DNA of 64,000 nt from Thalassotalea sp. G2M2-11 (GTDB lineage: Bacteria > Pseudomonadota > Gammaproteobacteria > Enterobacterales > Alteromonadaceae), in the NCBI RefSeq assembly GCF_017168195.1, contig NZ_JADNYL010000004.1, forward strand, positions 124,001 through 188,000, given 5' to 3'. Positions 26,002 through 36,988 of the stretch are shown here, in pieces. A program made the position numbers and the translations under genes. The notes below the pieces were generated by a model. It made no database searches. It worked only from the letters and a program-made list of their open reading frames with translations, and was not told the DNA's origin. Positions within the stretch are counted from its first letter, which is position 1. Each line of letters starts with the position of its first letter.

Positions 26002-27209
26002 ACATCTAACATACCATCTGTCCAGGCAATGGCTTCCTGCTGGGCTTGAAAAACAAATTCTGTGCTTAATTCAAGCTGCTGGGCGACATTGTCGCAGTCT
26101 TGCCACTGACCTTGTTCACATTGCTTCGCTAATGCTAAGTAATGATTAAGGTAATTTTTTTCATTCCGTAATGCAGATTTGATTTCATCATGAATAGGTA
26201 AGATCGCTAGCACTTGCTCTAAATCGTGATCTAAGATGCCATCTATCATTGATAAAATACCAGTTAAAAATGCTTTCGGTGGGTTTTCATCATCGTTTCG
26301 TTTAAGTGAAATTATTTCACAGAATTTTGCCCGGATCAGTGAAATACGCATTATTTCAGAGCACTTTCCTTCATTTAAATCTGACAAGGCTAACAGCGCA
26401 ATGAATTTTTTTAATTCTAATTCGCCAATATAGATCAGCGCATGCTTGAGCGAAGTAATTTCTTGATTATTACCATAGGTAGGACTGTTGATAAAACGCA
26501 GTAACTTGTATGTTAAGCCAGGATCGGTGGAAAATGTTGCACTAATAGCATCAAAGTCTAATTGTGTTTGGCTTGAGTGTGATAATAAGTCGAGAATGGC
26601 TTTCTTGGCGGAAGAAATTCTGCGCTGCTTAATAATTTCTGGGCGAGCAAAGAAATACCCTTGAAAATGAGTAAAGCCAATCATTTTTAACTGAGCAAAT
26701 TGCTCAGCCGTTTCAACTTTTTCAGCTAATAAAGTCACGTCCAGTCGATGTAATTTTCGTATCGTCTTACTTAAACTGATAATTGACTGATTAAAGACAT
26801 CAATTTTTATAATGTCGATATAAGGAAATAACGGTGTCCATTTTTCATCAAAATCAAAATCATCCAATGCAATGGTGTAGCCACGATCTTTTAATGTTTT
26901 TACTGCGGTAATCAATGCTTGGCAAACCTCAACATCTTCCAGAATTTCAATGACAATTTTTTTAGGATCAAGAAAGCTAGGAAAATGTTTAATCAGTGTT
27001 TCTGAATGAAAATTAATATAGGCAGTTGCCCCGCCAGTAACCTGTTCTATGCCTAGCGTTAATTGACTGTCGGTTAAAATATTCGATGTTGCTTGATTGG
27101 GGTCTATATCGGGGAAACTATTGCTTTTCCCATCACGAAATAATAACTCATAGGCAACAAGGTTTTTCCTACTGTCTAAAATAGCTTGTCTGGCAACATA
27201 TGAATGCAT
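25998..27209 (-). CDS. EAL-HDOD signalling protein (CdgJ/YuxH type)
   Basis: The 403-residue protein has an N-terminal EAL-like domain (about 1-200) and a C-terminal HDOD domain (about 205-390). The EAL signature is YELLFR (ELL in place of EAL). DDFG has become DDFDFDEKW, while IKID, AEKVET and FQGYFF keep other conserved positions. In this family EAL activity varies: Vibrio CdgJ is an active phosphodiesterase affecting motility, others are degenerate. I therefore do not decide between c-di-GMP hydrolysis and binding only. It has no membrane segment. It is convergent with ftsX and divergent from rpoH. Confidence 0.85.
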   Translation of the reverse strand: MHSYVARQAILDSRKNLVAYELLFRDGKSNSFPDIDPNQATSNILTDSQLTLGIEQVTGGATAYINFHSETLIKHFPSFLDPKKIVIEILEDVEVCQALITAVKTLKDRGYTIALDDFDFDEKWTPLFPYIDIIKIDVFNQSIISLSKTIRKLHRLDVTLLAEKVETAEQFAQLKMIGFTHFQGYFFARPEIIKQRRISSAKKAILDLLSHSSQTQLDFDAISATFSTDPGLTYKLLRFINSPTYGNNQEITSLKHALIYIGELELKKFIALLALSDLNEGKCSEIMRISLIRAKFCEIISLKRNDDENPPKAFLTGILSMIDGILDHDLEQVLAILPIHDEIKSALRNEKNYLNHYLALAKQCEQGQWQDCDNVAQQLELSTEFVFQAQQEAIAWTDGMLDV

Positions 27210-27439
27210 GAATAGTTGTTCCGAATACTTCTTAATTTATAGTTTAAACAAAAAGCTTACATATCGTTAGTTTTTTGTTGGTATTAATGTATTTGGTTAA
27301 GTGTACAAATAGAAGTGTGAGATGAAATTTGTTCAATATCAAAGAGTTTGGCTGCGCGCTAAATAAATAAATTCATTTTCGATGAAAGCAACCGTTGTAT
27401 CGGCCTGTCTAGTAAGGTAAGGTGGCCTCAATAGGGGTC

Positions 27440-27467
27440 GATCATCTAAACAGATCATGTTATGATC
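27440..27467. promoter_or_regulatory. GATC-rich repeat over the likely rpoH promoter
   Basis: GATCAT occurs at 27440-27445 and 27453-27458, the latter forming an inverted repeat with ATGATC at 27462-27467 around GTT. TATGAT at 27461-27466 is a plausible -10 box for rpoH, 31 bases before its ATG; no convincing -35 is present. Three GATC sites fall within 28 bases. The cluster could bind a regulator or respond to Dam methylation; this is inference. Confidence 0.4.
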
Positions 27468-27497
27468 GCGAGCCAAGTTAAGAAAAGGGTTTATTAA

Positions 27498-28358
27498 ATG
27501 AGTGAGACAATGCAATCGATGACGCTAACGGTTCCACAAAGCGGCAGCATTGAAGCGTATATGCAATCAGCATACAGCATTCCTATGCTAACTGCTGAGC
27601 GTGAGCATGAGCTTGCAACTCGTTTACACGAAGAAAACGATTTACAAGCGGCGCAAGAATTAATCATGTCGCATCTACGTTTTGTGATCCATGTGGCGAA
27701 AGGTTATGCCGGATACGGTTTACCACAAGCTGACTTAATTCAGGAAGGTAATGTTGGTTTAATGAAGGCGGTTAAACGTTTCAATCCAACAGTAGGTGTT
27801 CGTTTGGTTTCTTTTGCTGTTCATTGGATAAAAGCAGAAATCCATGAGTTTGTCCTACGTAACTGGCGTATTGTTAAAGTTGCAACAACCAAAGCACAAC
27901 GTAAATTATTTTTTAATTTGCGTAAAAACAAGAAACGTTTAGGTTGGTTCAGCAATGATGAAATAAGCAATGTGGCTGAAACGTTAGGCGTGAGCAAGAA
28001 AGATGTGTTGGAAATGGAATCTCGCATGACCAGCCAAGATCAAACTTTTGAAATTTCGTCTGATGACGACGATAGTTCACAAGGAATGAGTTTTGCCCCT
28101 GCACAGTATTTAGAAGACAAACAGTCAGATATTGCTGAACAGGTGGAGGAAAGTAATTGGGAAAATCATGCTAATCAACGCTTAGCCAATGCCTTAGTTG
28201 CACTAGATGATCGTAGCCAAGACATTATTAAGACACGTTGGTTAAACGATGATAAAAGTACACTGCAAGAGCTTGCCAATAAATATGAAATTTCAGCAGA
28301 ACGTGTACGCCAATTAGAAAAAAATGCGTTAAGCAAATTAAAATCTGGTATGGCTTAA
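27498..28358 (+). CDS. rpoH: RNA polymerase sigma-32 factor
   Basis: The 286-residue heat-shock sigma factor directs transcription of chaperone and protease genes. Region 2 is seen in [36 protein letters not shown] and [20 protein letters not shown]. The RpoH box region contains [11 protein letters not shown]. Region 4 is seen in [20 protein letters not shown]. Length equals E. coli RpoH (284). As usual it lies downstream of ftsYEX, here with the EAL-HDOD gene between on the other strand. It is followed by a terminator. Confidence 0.96.
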   Translation: MSETMQSMTLTVPQSGSIEAYMQSAYSIPMLTAEREHELATRLHEENDLQAAQELIMSHLRFVIHVAKGYAGYGLPQADLIQEGNVGLMKAVKRFNPTVGVRLVSFAVHWIKAEIHEFVLRNWRIVKVATTKAQRKLFFNLRKNKKRLGWFSNDEISNVAETLGVSKKDVLEMESRMTSQDQTFEISSDDDDSSQGMSFAPAQYLEDKQSDIAEQVEESNWENHANQRLANALVALDDRSQDIIKTRWLNDDKSTLQELANKYEISAERVRQLEKNALSKLKSGMA

Positions 28359-28380
28359 TAACGCCTTAAATAACCTTTCG

Positions 28381-28410
28381 AAAAAACCGACAAACGTCGG
28401 TTTTTTTATT
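28381..28410 (+). terminator. Rho-independent terminator after rpoH
   Basis: Stem CCGAC-GTCGG, extended by A:T pairs on both flanks, has loop AAAC and is followed by seven T residues. It begins 23 bases after the rpoH stop. Confidence 0.92.
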
Positions 28411-28572
28411 TCTTTTTTTCCATTTTGTGGTTTAAATCACGTTTACAGATACTTGCTATTAGCTAGGATAGCTGTGGTTGTGTGAATTTTGTGCAATAGT
28501 ATTGTATTACACTTAGAATTTGTTAGACTAACCCCATTAAAAATAAAACAAAAATAAATGGATCAGCCTTAG

Positions 28573-31191
28573 ATGGAAGTAAGGGCGAACAGTGATACGC
28601 AAGCAATGAAGCAGCTACCTAAGCTCAAATCTTTGCTTAAAAAGTATCGGCAAGTTAAAACAATGCAAACAGGTCTGCTACAGTTATCTGAACTGGCTAG
28701 CACTGTGACCAATATCACATCTTTCTATCAAGCACTTGAATCAGTAATTAAATCTTTATTAATCACTGACAGTTTTCATATCGTTTTACTAAATAGTCAA
28801 CGCCAACTTTCTCTTGCTTATAGCCATAATACCAGAGAGCAGCGTTTATTTGAGCATCTAGAACAACAACAATGGCAACGTTGCTTAACGGGCTTAGTGT
28901 TCGAAGAAGGTGAGCCATTACATTGCAGCTCAGCAGAGAGAATGGCGCTTGCACGCGCCGAAAAAATCTCGCTTTATGGCTCTCCTTGTGTTGATTGGCT
29001 CGGGGTTCCTTTATATCGAGGTCATCAAATCATCGGCGTGATTGCGCTAAAAAGCTATGATGAAAAGTTGTATTTTGATGACCGGGATTGCCAATTGCTT
29101 GAATTTGTTGCTGAACATTTAGTAACGGCGATAGATCGAGTACGTAGCCGAGAGTTACTGGAACAAAACATTCGTCAGCGTACGCAGAAATTAACTGAAA
29201 CCAATCAGAAGCTTCAGCAAGAGATTGCGGAACGGCAAAAAGCGGTGAAAACTCACAAAGCATTATTGGCTATTTCAGAACTTTCTGCAGCAGGCCAAAA
29301 GATTGATTGCTTTTATCATAGTCTTCATAAAGAAGTTGCTAGCATATTATCAGCGACAAATTTATACATTGCCTTGTATTCAGTTGAAGAATCACAGTTC
29401 ACTTTTCCGTATTATCAAGATGAAAAGTTAACTAAGCCGTCTGCGAGAAAGTTATCGAATGGGCTCACTGAGCTAGTGATCAAGTTCGGTCAACCAATAT
29501 TGATCAGTAAAGGCAAGATTTGTCGTTTGAATGAATCTGGAGAATTAGACACTCAGCCATTTACCTTAAACTATCCTAAAGAAAAATTACCACAAGCCTG
29601 GCTTGGTTGTCCGTTAATTGAACATGATAATATTATCGGTGTGTTGGCGATACAACATTATCACGATGCCGATGCTTATCAAGAAAGTGATATTGAACTG
29701 ATTCGCTTTGTCAGTCGACACATTGCGTCAGCCATTATGCGAAAAAAAGCTGAAGCAGACGCACAGCATAATAAAGATATGCTGGAAAAGTTAGTTAGCC
29801 AGCGTACTCAGGAATTACAGGCAACTAATTTAAATTTGCGGATGCAAATTGAAGAACGCAAAAAAGCTGAGCAGCAACTGTTTTTCGAGGCACATCATGA
29901 TGCTTTGACTAAATTACCGAACCGAGCCATGTTTGCTGATCGTTTATCTTATGCAATCAAACATGTTAAGCGTCATCCTAAGCATAGATTTGCCGTGTTA
30001 TTTATCGACCTTGATCGTTTTAAAATGATCAATGACACTTTAGGTCATCATGCTGGTGATGAGTTTTTAATTGAAATTGCCAGACGTTTATCTGAATGTG
30101 TGCGTGACAATGATATTCTTGCTCGATTAGGTGGCGATGAATTTGTTATTTTATTAGATTCTTTGCAATCCCAAGATGATGTTGAAGAGATTGCCTCTCG
30201 TATTATTAATTCGATTGCCCAGCCATTTGAATTAGAAGGCAATGTACTGCACTCTAATGCCAGTATTGGCATTGCGCTGTGTAATCATCATTACAACAAT
30301 ACCAATGAAGTGTTACGTGATGCTGATGCGGCTATGTACCAGGCAAAAAGTTTGGGTCGAGGTCGATATGTTTTCTTTGATGAAAGTATGCGAGAGCAAT
30401 TGATTGCCAGCATGACGTTAGAGCAAGAGCTGCGTGTTGCGATTCAAGAACAGCAGTTTGAATTACATTATCAGCAGATTTCAGATTTAGAATTATCCAG
30501 TACTATCGGTTTTGAAGCCTTGTTGCGCTGGCAACACCCAAGTAAAGGGTTGTTAACGCCGAGTGAGTTTCTTTTTATGGCTGAAGAAACCGGTATGATC
30601 CTTGAAATTGAATCTTGGGTCATTGCTCAAGTGTGTCAGCAGTTAAAAGATTGGCAACATCATGAAGAGTATCAACATGCCTTTGTTGGTATCAATTTAT
30701 CTGGTCGTCACTTAACGCAAACGAATCAGTTGAATGCTTTGATCGGTGAAATTAAACACAACACTATTGAGCCAGAACGATTAATTTTAGAATTTAATGA
30801 GTCGGCATTTAGTCAGCATACGGAACTTGCGCTTAAGGGCTTGAAAAAATTAAAAGAGTTTGGGGTCAAACTCGCGTTAGATGATTATGGCGCAGGTTTG
30901 TCATCATTTAACTTCTTATATAATTACCCGTTTGAATTTATTAAGCTTGATCGTAGTTTGATCCGTTCTCTAAATAATAATAGTGAAAATATTGCCTTAA
31001 TTAAGGCCTTGCATGAGTTAGGTGAGCGCTTTGGTTACCGTCTAGTTGCCGAAGGGATTGAATCGCAAGAAGTACTTGAGCAGTTACAAAAAGCGGGCTG
31101 TGATTTTGGTCAGGGTTATCATATTAATCGCCCGTGTAAGATTGCGAAAAAAAGTGAAACCATAGTCACCCCGAGAAAAGCGTTAGCTTAG
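28573..31191 (+). CDS. GAF-GAF-GGDEF-EAL c-di-GMP protein
   Basis: The 872-residue cytoplasmic protein has two GAF sensor domains (about 45-195 and 230-395), each followed by a coiled coil (ELLEQNIRQRTQKL, KLVSQRTQELQATN). A GGDEF domain (about 440-600) and an EAL domain (about 615-860) follow. The cyclase motif ARLGGDEFVIL is intact, with an RxxD inhibitory site (RDND) five residues before. The EAL domain shows FEALLRWQHP, DDYGAG in place of DDFGTG, IKLDRSLI and AEGIES, so hydrolase activity is also plausible. The direction of net activity cannot be told from sequence. It stands alone after rpoH and is convergent with the next gene. Confidence 0.88.
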   Translation: MEVRANSDTQAMKQLPKLKSLLKKYRQVKTMQTGLLQLSELASTVTNITSFYQALESVIKSLLITDSFHIVLLNSQRQLSLAYSHNTREQRLFEHLEQQQWQRCLTGLVFEEGEPLHCSSAERMALARAEKISLYGSPCVDWLGVPLYRGHQIIGVIALKSYDEKLYFDDRDCQLLEFVAEHLVTAIDRVRSRELLEQNIRQRTQKLTETNQKLQQEIAERQKAVKTHKALLAISELSAAGQKIDCFYHSLHKEVASILSATNLYIALYSVEESQFTFPYYQDEKLTKPSARKLSNGLTELVIKFGQPILISKGKICRLNESGELDTQPFTLNYPKEKLPQAWLGCPLIEHDNIIGVLAIQHYHDADAYQESDIELIRFVSRHIASAIMRKKAEADAQHNKDMLEKLVSQRTQELQATNLNLRMQIEERKKAEQQLFFEAHHDALTKLPNRAMFADRLSYAIKHVKRHPKHRFAVLFIDLDRFKMINDTLGHHAGDEFLIEIARRLSECVRDNDILARLGGDEFVILLDSLQSQDDVEEIASRIINSIAQPFELEGNVLHSNASIGIALCNHHYNNTNEVLRDADAAMYQAKSLGRGRYVFFDESMREQLIASMTLEQELRVAIQEQQFELHYQQISDLELSSTIGFEALLRWQHPSKGLLTPSEFLFMAEETGMILEIESWVIAQVCQQLKDWQHHEEYQHAFVGINLSGRHLTQTNQLNALIGEIKHNTIEPERLILEFNESAFSQHTELALKGLKKLKEFGVKLALDDYGAGLSSFNFLYNYPFEFIKLDRSLIRSLNNNSENIALIKALHELGERFGYRLVAEGIESQEVLEQLQKAGCDFGQGYHINRPCKIAKKSETIVTPRKALA

Positions 31192-31201
31192 ATTAAGTAA
31201 G

Positions 31202-32314
31202 TTAGCCTTTAGAAAAGAAGCCTTCAATGCGAAAGGCAATCCCCGGTGTTGTGGTATAATTTTCTTCTTCAGGCCATTCAAGAAATGGCTCTACCTCAAA
31301 AAATAGCCAAGTTTTCAGCGCGTTAAAACGATATCGATAACTCAATGTGTACTTGTCAATAATAAAACCACGCTCACCATTACGCTCACCTTGTACTTGT
31401 AAGGCGGTGATGCTTGCGGCATTTTGTTGTAACTGTTTTAACCGATAAAAACCATGCTTCCAGCGTAGTCCACTAAAAGACTGAGAGACTCTGACGCTGT
31501 AATTGACACGATACTGAGTTTGTTGCTTAGCTTGATAATCGTATTCAAATAAAAGTTTTGCTCCCAAGCCGTCATCCAAGAAATAGTAGATTGATGGTTC
31601 AGCTTTAAAGCTGTGTCTATCCTGCCAATTGTATCGCCGCTTATGTTTGACTTTTAAAAAAATATCACCACCAGATATACCAATGCGTGATTCTAATAGC
31701 TTGTCTGTGCTCTTATTGTGCGTGTACCTGACCGCCGCCGCAAAGTTATTGTCATCATTGTCGGTATTTATATCGTTTTTTTCTAATGGCAATAAGCTTT
31801 GGTCTGCGTCATCTTCATCAGACAAAATTAAATCGGCTTTGTTTTTAAAATGAGGGAGCTTAACTTTAATACGAAAGCGAGTGTCAAACTCGCCCCAATC
31901 TCTCGATTTTGGCTCCCAGCCTACCCGAATTCTTGCGGTAACTTTAGGCGTTTCTTGTTCAGAGTTTTCATCAAGAAAAAAGCTATCAAACCACATGGCG
32001 GATTGAAAAACTGAATTTGAGATTGTTTCGTGAAACTCTTGCATCCATTGATAATTGTCTGGGGGGATGTGTTCAGCATCACAGGGTTTATTCAATGGCT
32101 GGCGTTGCTGAGTTTGTGAAGAGTTATTGTTAGTAGTTGCGGGTGTTTTTTCCTCTTGTGGAGGGGGTACTTCTAATGAGCAGGCAGACGCTGTTGATAA
32201 AACAAACGGTGATAGGAGGATCACTAAAAATAATGACAATAATGTATCGAATACTTTTCCCTGCAAACTTTGTTCTACCTCATCTTTTAATTGGCTAAAT
32301 GGTGCTTTTTTCAA
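31202..32314 (-). CDS. hypothetical envelope protein, beta-rich
   Basis: The 370-residue protein has a hydrophobic segment at about residues 23-43 ending in STASACS, which could be a signal peptide with a lipobox-like Cys (position 45). A Pro/Gln/Asn-rich linker follows. From about 120 the sequence alternates polar and hydrophobic residues with many aromatic strand ends (RFRIKVKLPHF, YYFLDDGLGAKLLFEYDYQ, YRYRFNALKTWLFFEVEPF), suggesting a beta-barrel or beta-sandwich in the outer membrane. I do not recognise the family. It is divergent from tatA with 45 bases between; in enterobacteria ubiB occupies this side of tatA. Confidence 0.65.
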   Translation of the reverse strand: MKKAPFSQLKDEVEQSLQGKVFDTLLSLFLVILLSPFVLSTASACSLEVPPPQEEKTPATTNNNSSQTQQRQPLNKPCDAEHIPPDNYQWMQEFHETISNSVFQSAMWFDSFFLDENSEQETPKVTARIRVGWEPKSRDWGEFDTRFRIKVKLPHFKNKADLILSDEDDADQSLLPLEKNDINTDNDDNNFAAAVRYTHNKSTDKLLESRIGISGGDIFLKVKHKRRYNWQDRHSFKAEPSIYYFLDDGLGAKLLFEYDYQAKQQTQYRVNYSVRVSQSFSGLRWKHGFYRLKQLQQNAASITALQVQGERNGERGFIIDKYTLSYRYRFNALKTWLFFEVEPFLEWPEEENYTTTPGIAFRIEGFFSKG

Positions 32315-32359
32315 AATAAACTTTATAATGAACTCAATTGAATTATAGGAGTTTTTTTA

Positions 32360-32596
32360 ATGGGTGGTATAAGTATTTGGCAATTAGTGATAATTGCCGT
32401 TATTGTGATTTTATTGTTTGGTACGAAAAAGTTACGTAACTTAGGTTCTGATCTTGGTTCTGCAGTCAAAGGCTTTAAAAAAGCCGTAACTGACGAGGAA
32501 AAAGACAGTAAGAGTAATGATGCCTTAGCAGATAAATCTGTTGATGACTCTACAACTCAATCAACCGTTGACGCCAAAGAAAAAGATAAAGTTTAA
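32360..32596 (+). CDS. tatA: Sec-independent translocase subunit TatA
   Basis: The 78-residue protein has one N-terminal membrane helix ([19 protein letters not shown]), an amphipathic helix ([16 protein letters not shown]) and an acidic/polar tail, the standard TatA form. It forms the pore for folded proteins carrying twin-arginine signals. TAGGAG precedes the ATG, and TATAAT at 32324-32329 may be its -10 box. It is first in tatA-tatB-tatC, three bases before tatB. Confidence 0.95.
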   Translation: MGGISIWQLVIIAVIVILLFGTKKLRNLGSDLGSAVKGFKKAVTDEEKDSKSNDALADKSVDDSTTQSTVDAKEKDKV

Positions 32597-32599
32597 CTG

Positions 32600-32953
32600 A
32601 TGTTTGATATTGGTTTTTGGGAGCTACTGTTAATTTCAGTTATTGGATTAGTTGTCCTTGGCCCTGAACGTTTGCCTGTTGCGATTCGTACGGTTCGTTC
32701 ATGGATTTCCGGTGTCAAAAATTTCAGTAACAGTGTGAAAAACGAACTAACAGAAGAACTCAGAATTCACGAGCTTCATGCTAATTTGAAAAAAGCTGAG
32801 CAGTCTAATTTAGAAAACTTGTCTCCAGAAGTAGCAGAATCATTGAAAACCTTGAAAGAAGCCGCAGATTCGGTACAACATCCGTATACTAAAGGGGCTT
32901 CAGAAACAAGCTCAACAGATACTGTCAAAAAGAAAGAAAGCGATAACGAATGA
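32600..32953 (+). CDS. tatB: Sec-independent translocase subunit TatB
   Basis: The 117-residue protein starts with [26 protein letters not shown], the conserved TatB helix with Glu8 and the LGPERLP turn, followed by an amphipathic helix and a charged tail. With TatC it forms the receptor for twin-arginine signal peptides. Its stop overlaps tatC by 4 bases (ATGA). E. coli TatB is longer (171). Confidence 0.95.
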   Translation: MFDIGFWELLLISVIGLVVLGPERLPVAIRTVRSWISGVKNFSNSVKNELTEELRIHELHANLKKAEQSNLENLSPEVAESLKTLKEAADSVQHPYTKGASETSSTDTVKKKESDNE

Positions 32954-33705
32954 GTTCTTCAACTAAGCAATATACGTTATTTGATCACTTGCTCGAATTA
33001 CGTTCCCGATTATTGCGTTCAGTACTTGCGGTATTAATTGTCTTTTGCTCGATGATATATTTTGCGAATGACATTTATGAATATGTATCTCAACCTTTAT
33101 TAGCCAGTATGCCAGAAAGTGGTCAAATGATAGCAACAGATGTTGCATCGTCATTCTTTGCCCCTTTTAAATTGACCATAGTGTTAGCTCTGTTTATCAG
33201 TATGCCGTACATTTTGTATCAGGCATGGTCATTTATTGCGCCTGGTTTATATAAAAATGAAAAGCGCTTGATTGCTCCTTTGATGTTTGGCAGTAGCTTT
33301 TTATTTTATGGTGGCATTGCGTTTTCATATTACGTGGTGTTTCCAATTGCCTTTAGCTTTTTTACTTCTGTAGCGCCTGAAGGTGTTAATATTGCGACAG
33401 ACATTAGTAGCTATCTTGATTTTGTCTTAAAGTTATTTTTTGCCTTTGGTGTCGCATTTGAAATACCTATTGTGATCATTTTGATGTGCTGGACTGGGTT
33501 TACAGATCCAGAAAGCTTACGTAAAAAGCGTCCTTACATTATTGTCGGCGCATTTGTCGTGGGAATGTTATTAACGCCACCAGATGTTATTTCTCAAACC
33601 TTACTTGCTGTGCCTATGATGTTGCTATTTGAAGTTGGGGTGTTCATTGCAGGAATGTATTATAAAAGTGACAAAGAAGAACAAGCCGAGGAAGGCAATG
33701 GCTAA
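32950..33705 (+). CDS. tatC: Sec-independent translocase subunit TatC
   Basis: The 251-residue inner-membrane protein has six hydrophobic segments and family motifs [34 protein letters not shown] and a C-terminal [15 protein letters not shown]. It recognises twin-arginine signals. The end overlaps the next gene by ATGGCTAA, implying coupled translation with a small secreted protein. Confidence 0.96.
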   Translation: MSSSTKQYTLFDHLLELRSRLLRSVLAVLIVFCSMIYFANDIYEYVSQPLLASMPESGQMIATDVASSFFAPFKLTIVLALFISMPYILYQAWSFIAPGLYKNEKRLIAPLMFGSSFLFYGGIAFSYYVVFPIAFSFFTSVAPEGVNIATDISSYLDFVLKLFFAFGVAFEIPIVIILMCWTGFTDPESLRKKRPYIIVGAFVVGMLLTPPDVISQTLLAVPMMLLFEVGVFIAGMYYKSDKEEQAEEGNG

Positions 33706-34243
33706 GGCAGGGATCATTATTTCCCTATTTTCTTTGCCTATGTTTGTGAATGCTGGAAGCTTATCTGAGTTATTACTTTGCGCGCAGATAAAAGAAAATC
33801 AAGCTCGTTTAAGCTGTTACGACAAATTGGTCGCATCGGTAAACACGGAGCAGTCATCACAACAATCGACACTTGAAGTGCGTCCGACAGCTCCCGTTAA
33901 AGATAATGGCGAAGCGGTACCTTATCGCCCAGTGAATAATAAGGTGCGTATCGTTAAGCAGCCGGTATCTGAACAAGCAAATGTTGTCGATACCCCTAAG
34001 ATCACTAACACTCAAGATGACATTATTGGAGAGCAAGTTTTTACTATTGCACAAGCGCAAAAAAATGCGGCTGACGATTGGCAACTGACGTTCACTAATG
34101 GCCAAGTCTGGTGGTTACAAGGAGAGTCTGATGCAATGTTCAAATCAGGACAACAAGTAGAATTAAATAAGGGCTTTCTTGGCGTAGTTTATTTGAAGAA
34201 AGCGGACGACAATAAAAGAATACCGGTTAAACGAATAAAATAG
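33698..34243 (+). CDS. hypothetical secreted protein coupled to tatC
   Basis: I choose the ATG at 33698, preceded by GAGGAAGG and overlapping the tatC stop by 8 bases, giving 181 residues. A signal peptide covers about 1-19 ([18 protein letters not shown]). The mature start [21 protein letters not shown] has two Cys and resembles the C..I....RL.CYD pattern seen in several periplasmic proteins of Proteobacteria. A variable middle and a beta-like C-terminal domain ([18 protein letters not shown]) follow. The function is unknown. The tight position between tatC and tatD suggests an envelope role. No twin-arginine motif is seen in its own signal. Confidence 0.72.
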   Translation: MAKAGIIISLFSLPMFVNAGSLSELLLCAQIKENQARLSCYDKLVASVNTEQSSQQSTLEVRPTAPVKDNGEAVPYRPVNNKVRIVKQPVSEQANVVDTPKITNTQDDIIGEQVFTIAQAQKNAADDWQLTFTNGQVWWLQGESDAMFKSGQQVELNKGFLGVVYLKKADDNKRIPVKRIK

Positions 34244-34254
34244 CGAAGATAAGC

Positions 34255-35052
34255 TTGATTGATATAGGCGTTAATTTAACTAATTCTCGGTTCGATAAAG
34301 ATAGAACGCTGGTTATTGAGCGCGCTAAATCCGCCGGTGTTCATGGTTTATTAGTTACGGGGACTAGTGTAGAAGAAAGCCAGAAAGCACTCGCCTTATG
34401 CCAACAATATCCGAGTTCTCTTGCCTGTACAGTTGGTGTTCATCCACATGATGCGGATAATGTTAGTGATGATTATATCGAGCAATTACGTGCGTTAAGT
34501 CACTCTTCTCTGGTGAAAGCGATTGGTGAATGTGGCTTAGATTTTAATCGTAACTTTTCTACACCCGTCAACCAACAACGCGTTTTTCAACAACAAGTCG
34601 ATTTGGCAAAGGAATTACACTTACCACTGTTTTTACATCAACGAGATGCCTTTGATGCATGGTTAGACATTTTAACGCCCGTAATTGGTAAAGTACCTGC
34701 GTTGGTAGCTCATTGTTTTACTGGTAATTTAACGGAACTACGTGCTTGTTTAGCGCATGATATGTATATAGGTATTACTGGATGGATTTGTGATGAGCGC
34801 CGTGGCCATACATTAAGAGAAATTGTTCGTCATATTCCACTTGAGCGACTGATGATAGAAACTGATGCTCCTTATTTAACACCACGAACGATTCGGCCAA
34901 AACCTAAAAGTAGTCGTAATGAACCGAGCTATCTGCCTTATGTGGTTCAGACGATAGCTGAGCAAATGAAATGTTCGGTTGAGCAAGTAATACAACATAC
35001 CAGTCAAAATAGTGCGTCAGTCTTTGCTATGCAGCTAAAGACTGATAGCTGA
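34255..35052 (+). CDS. tatD: TatD-family metal-dependent DNase
   Basis: The 265-residue TIM-barrel hydrolase aligns with TatD from the first residues (IDIGVNLTNSRFD). It shows VGVHPHDAD, AIGECGLDFNRNFS, FLHQRDAF, HCFTG and ETDAPYLTPR, which supply the metal-binding His, Glu and Asp. TatD enzymes are 3'-5' exonucleases linked to DNA repair and not part of the Tat pore. The start is TTG at 34255; no in-frame ATG or GTG lies upstream before a stop, and the alignment supports it. It follows the small secreted protein by 11 bases. Confidence 0.93.
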   Translation: MIDIGVNLTNSRFDKDRTLVIERAKSAGVHGLLVTGTSVEESQKALALCQQYPSSLACTVGVHPHDADNVSDDYIEQLRALSHSSLVKAIGECGLDFNRNFSTPVNQQRVFQQQVDLAKELHLPLFLHQRDAFDAWLDILTPVIGKVPALVAHCFTGNLTELRACLAHDMYIGITGWICDERRGHTLREIVRHIPLERLMIETDAPYLTPRTIRPKPKSSRNEPSYLPYVVQTIAEQMKCSVEQVIQHTSQNSASVFAMQLKTDS

Positions 35053-35071
35053 ATTTTATTGCAGAAATTAA

Positions 35072-36127
<1,056 letters not shown>

Positions 36128-36133
36128 AGGCGC

Positions 36134-36988
36134 ATGCAGACACAGAGAACTCACGCCTTAGTAGCATTGCATAGTGCGGTGCTACTGTTTGCGTTATCGG
36201 GTTTGTTTGCCAAATGGTTGAATATGTCAGCAACCACTATTGTTTTTGGCCGAGCTTTCTTTTGTGCGCTGACTCTCGCCATTGTTGTGCGAGTGTTTAA
36301 ACGACAGTCGTTAAAATGCTCAAGCACTGTATTAAGTGCTTTTGTACTAACAGGTGGCATCTTAGCTTTTCATTGGGTCAGTTTCTTTCAAGCGATTCAG
36401 GTGTCTTCTGTCGCAATTGGTTTGATAACTTTTGCTAGCTTTCCTATTTTTGTGAGCATTTTTGAACCGCTCTTTTTTAATGAAAAATTTTACTCACGAA
36501 CCTTGTGGCAAGCATTATTCACTTTTGTGGGTATTTACTTAATTGTCCCGACAAATAACCCAGAAACTAGTAACATTTATGCAGGCGTTTTGTGGGGAGT
36601 CGCCTCTGCCTTGAGTTTTGCAATATTAACTTTGCTCAATCGCAAATTTGTCCGTGGTATTTCGGTTAAACAAGTGGCATTTTATCAAAATAGTTTTGCT
36701 GCACTGTTTGTGCTGCCTGTTATGTTGATGAATCCATTAACTATTTCAATGTCGCAACTCAGCCTAATCGTTTTATTAGGGGTGGTATTTACCGCGCTAG
36801 CTCATAGCTTGTTTAACTATTCATTAAAAACTATTAAAGCACAAACGGCCGCTGTTGCGGTGAGTCTTGAGCCTATCTATGGCATCTTGGCAGCATATTG
36901 GTTATTGGCTGAATCACTAAGTATGACTATGGTAATAGGCGGTGTCATTGTTCTTGCCACTAATGTATGGGCGGCAACGAATCATTGA
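36134..36988 (+). CDS. EamA-family (DMT) transporter
   Basis: The 284-residue protein has about ten hydrophobic segments in two EamA repeats (about 5-135 and 147-280), the standard drug/metabolite transporter form. Substrate is unknown; family members export amino acids, nucleotides or drugs. It starts 6 bases after hemB and is likely co-transcribed. Its 3' end overlaps the convergent gppA gene by 29 bases. Confidence 0.88.
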   Translation: MQTQRTHALVALHSAVLLFALSGLFAKWLNMSATTIVFGRAFFCALTLAIVVRVFKRQSLKCSSTVLSAFVLTGGILAFHWVSFFQAIQVSSVAIGLITFASFPIFVSIFEPLFFNEKFYSRTLWQALFTFVGIYLIVPTNNPETSNIYAGVLWGVASALSFAILTLLNRKFVRGISVKQVAFYQNSFAALFVLPVMLMNPLTISMSQLSLIVLLGVVFTALAHSLFNYSLKTIKAQTAAVAVSLEPIYGILAAYWLLAESLSMTMVIGGVIVLATNVWAATNH

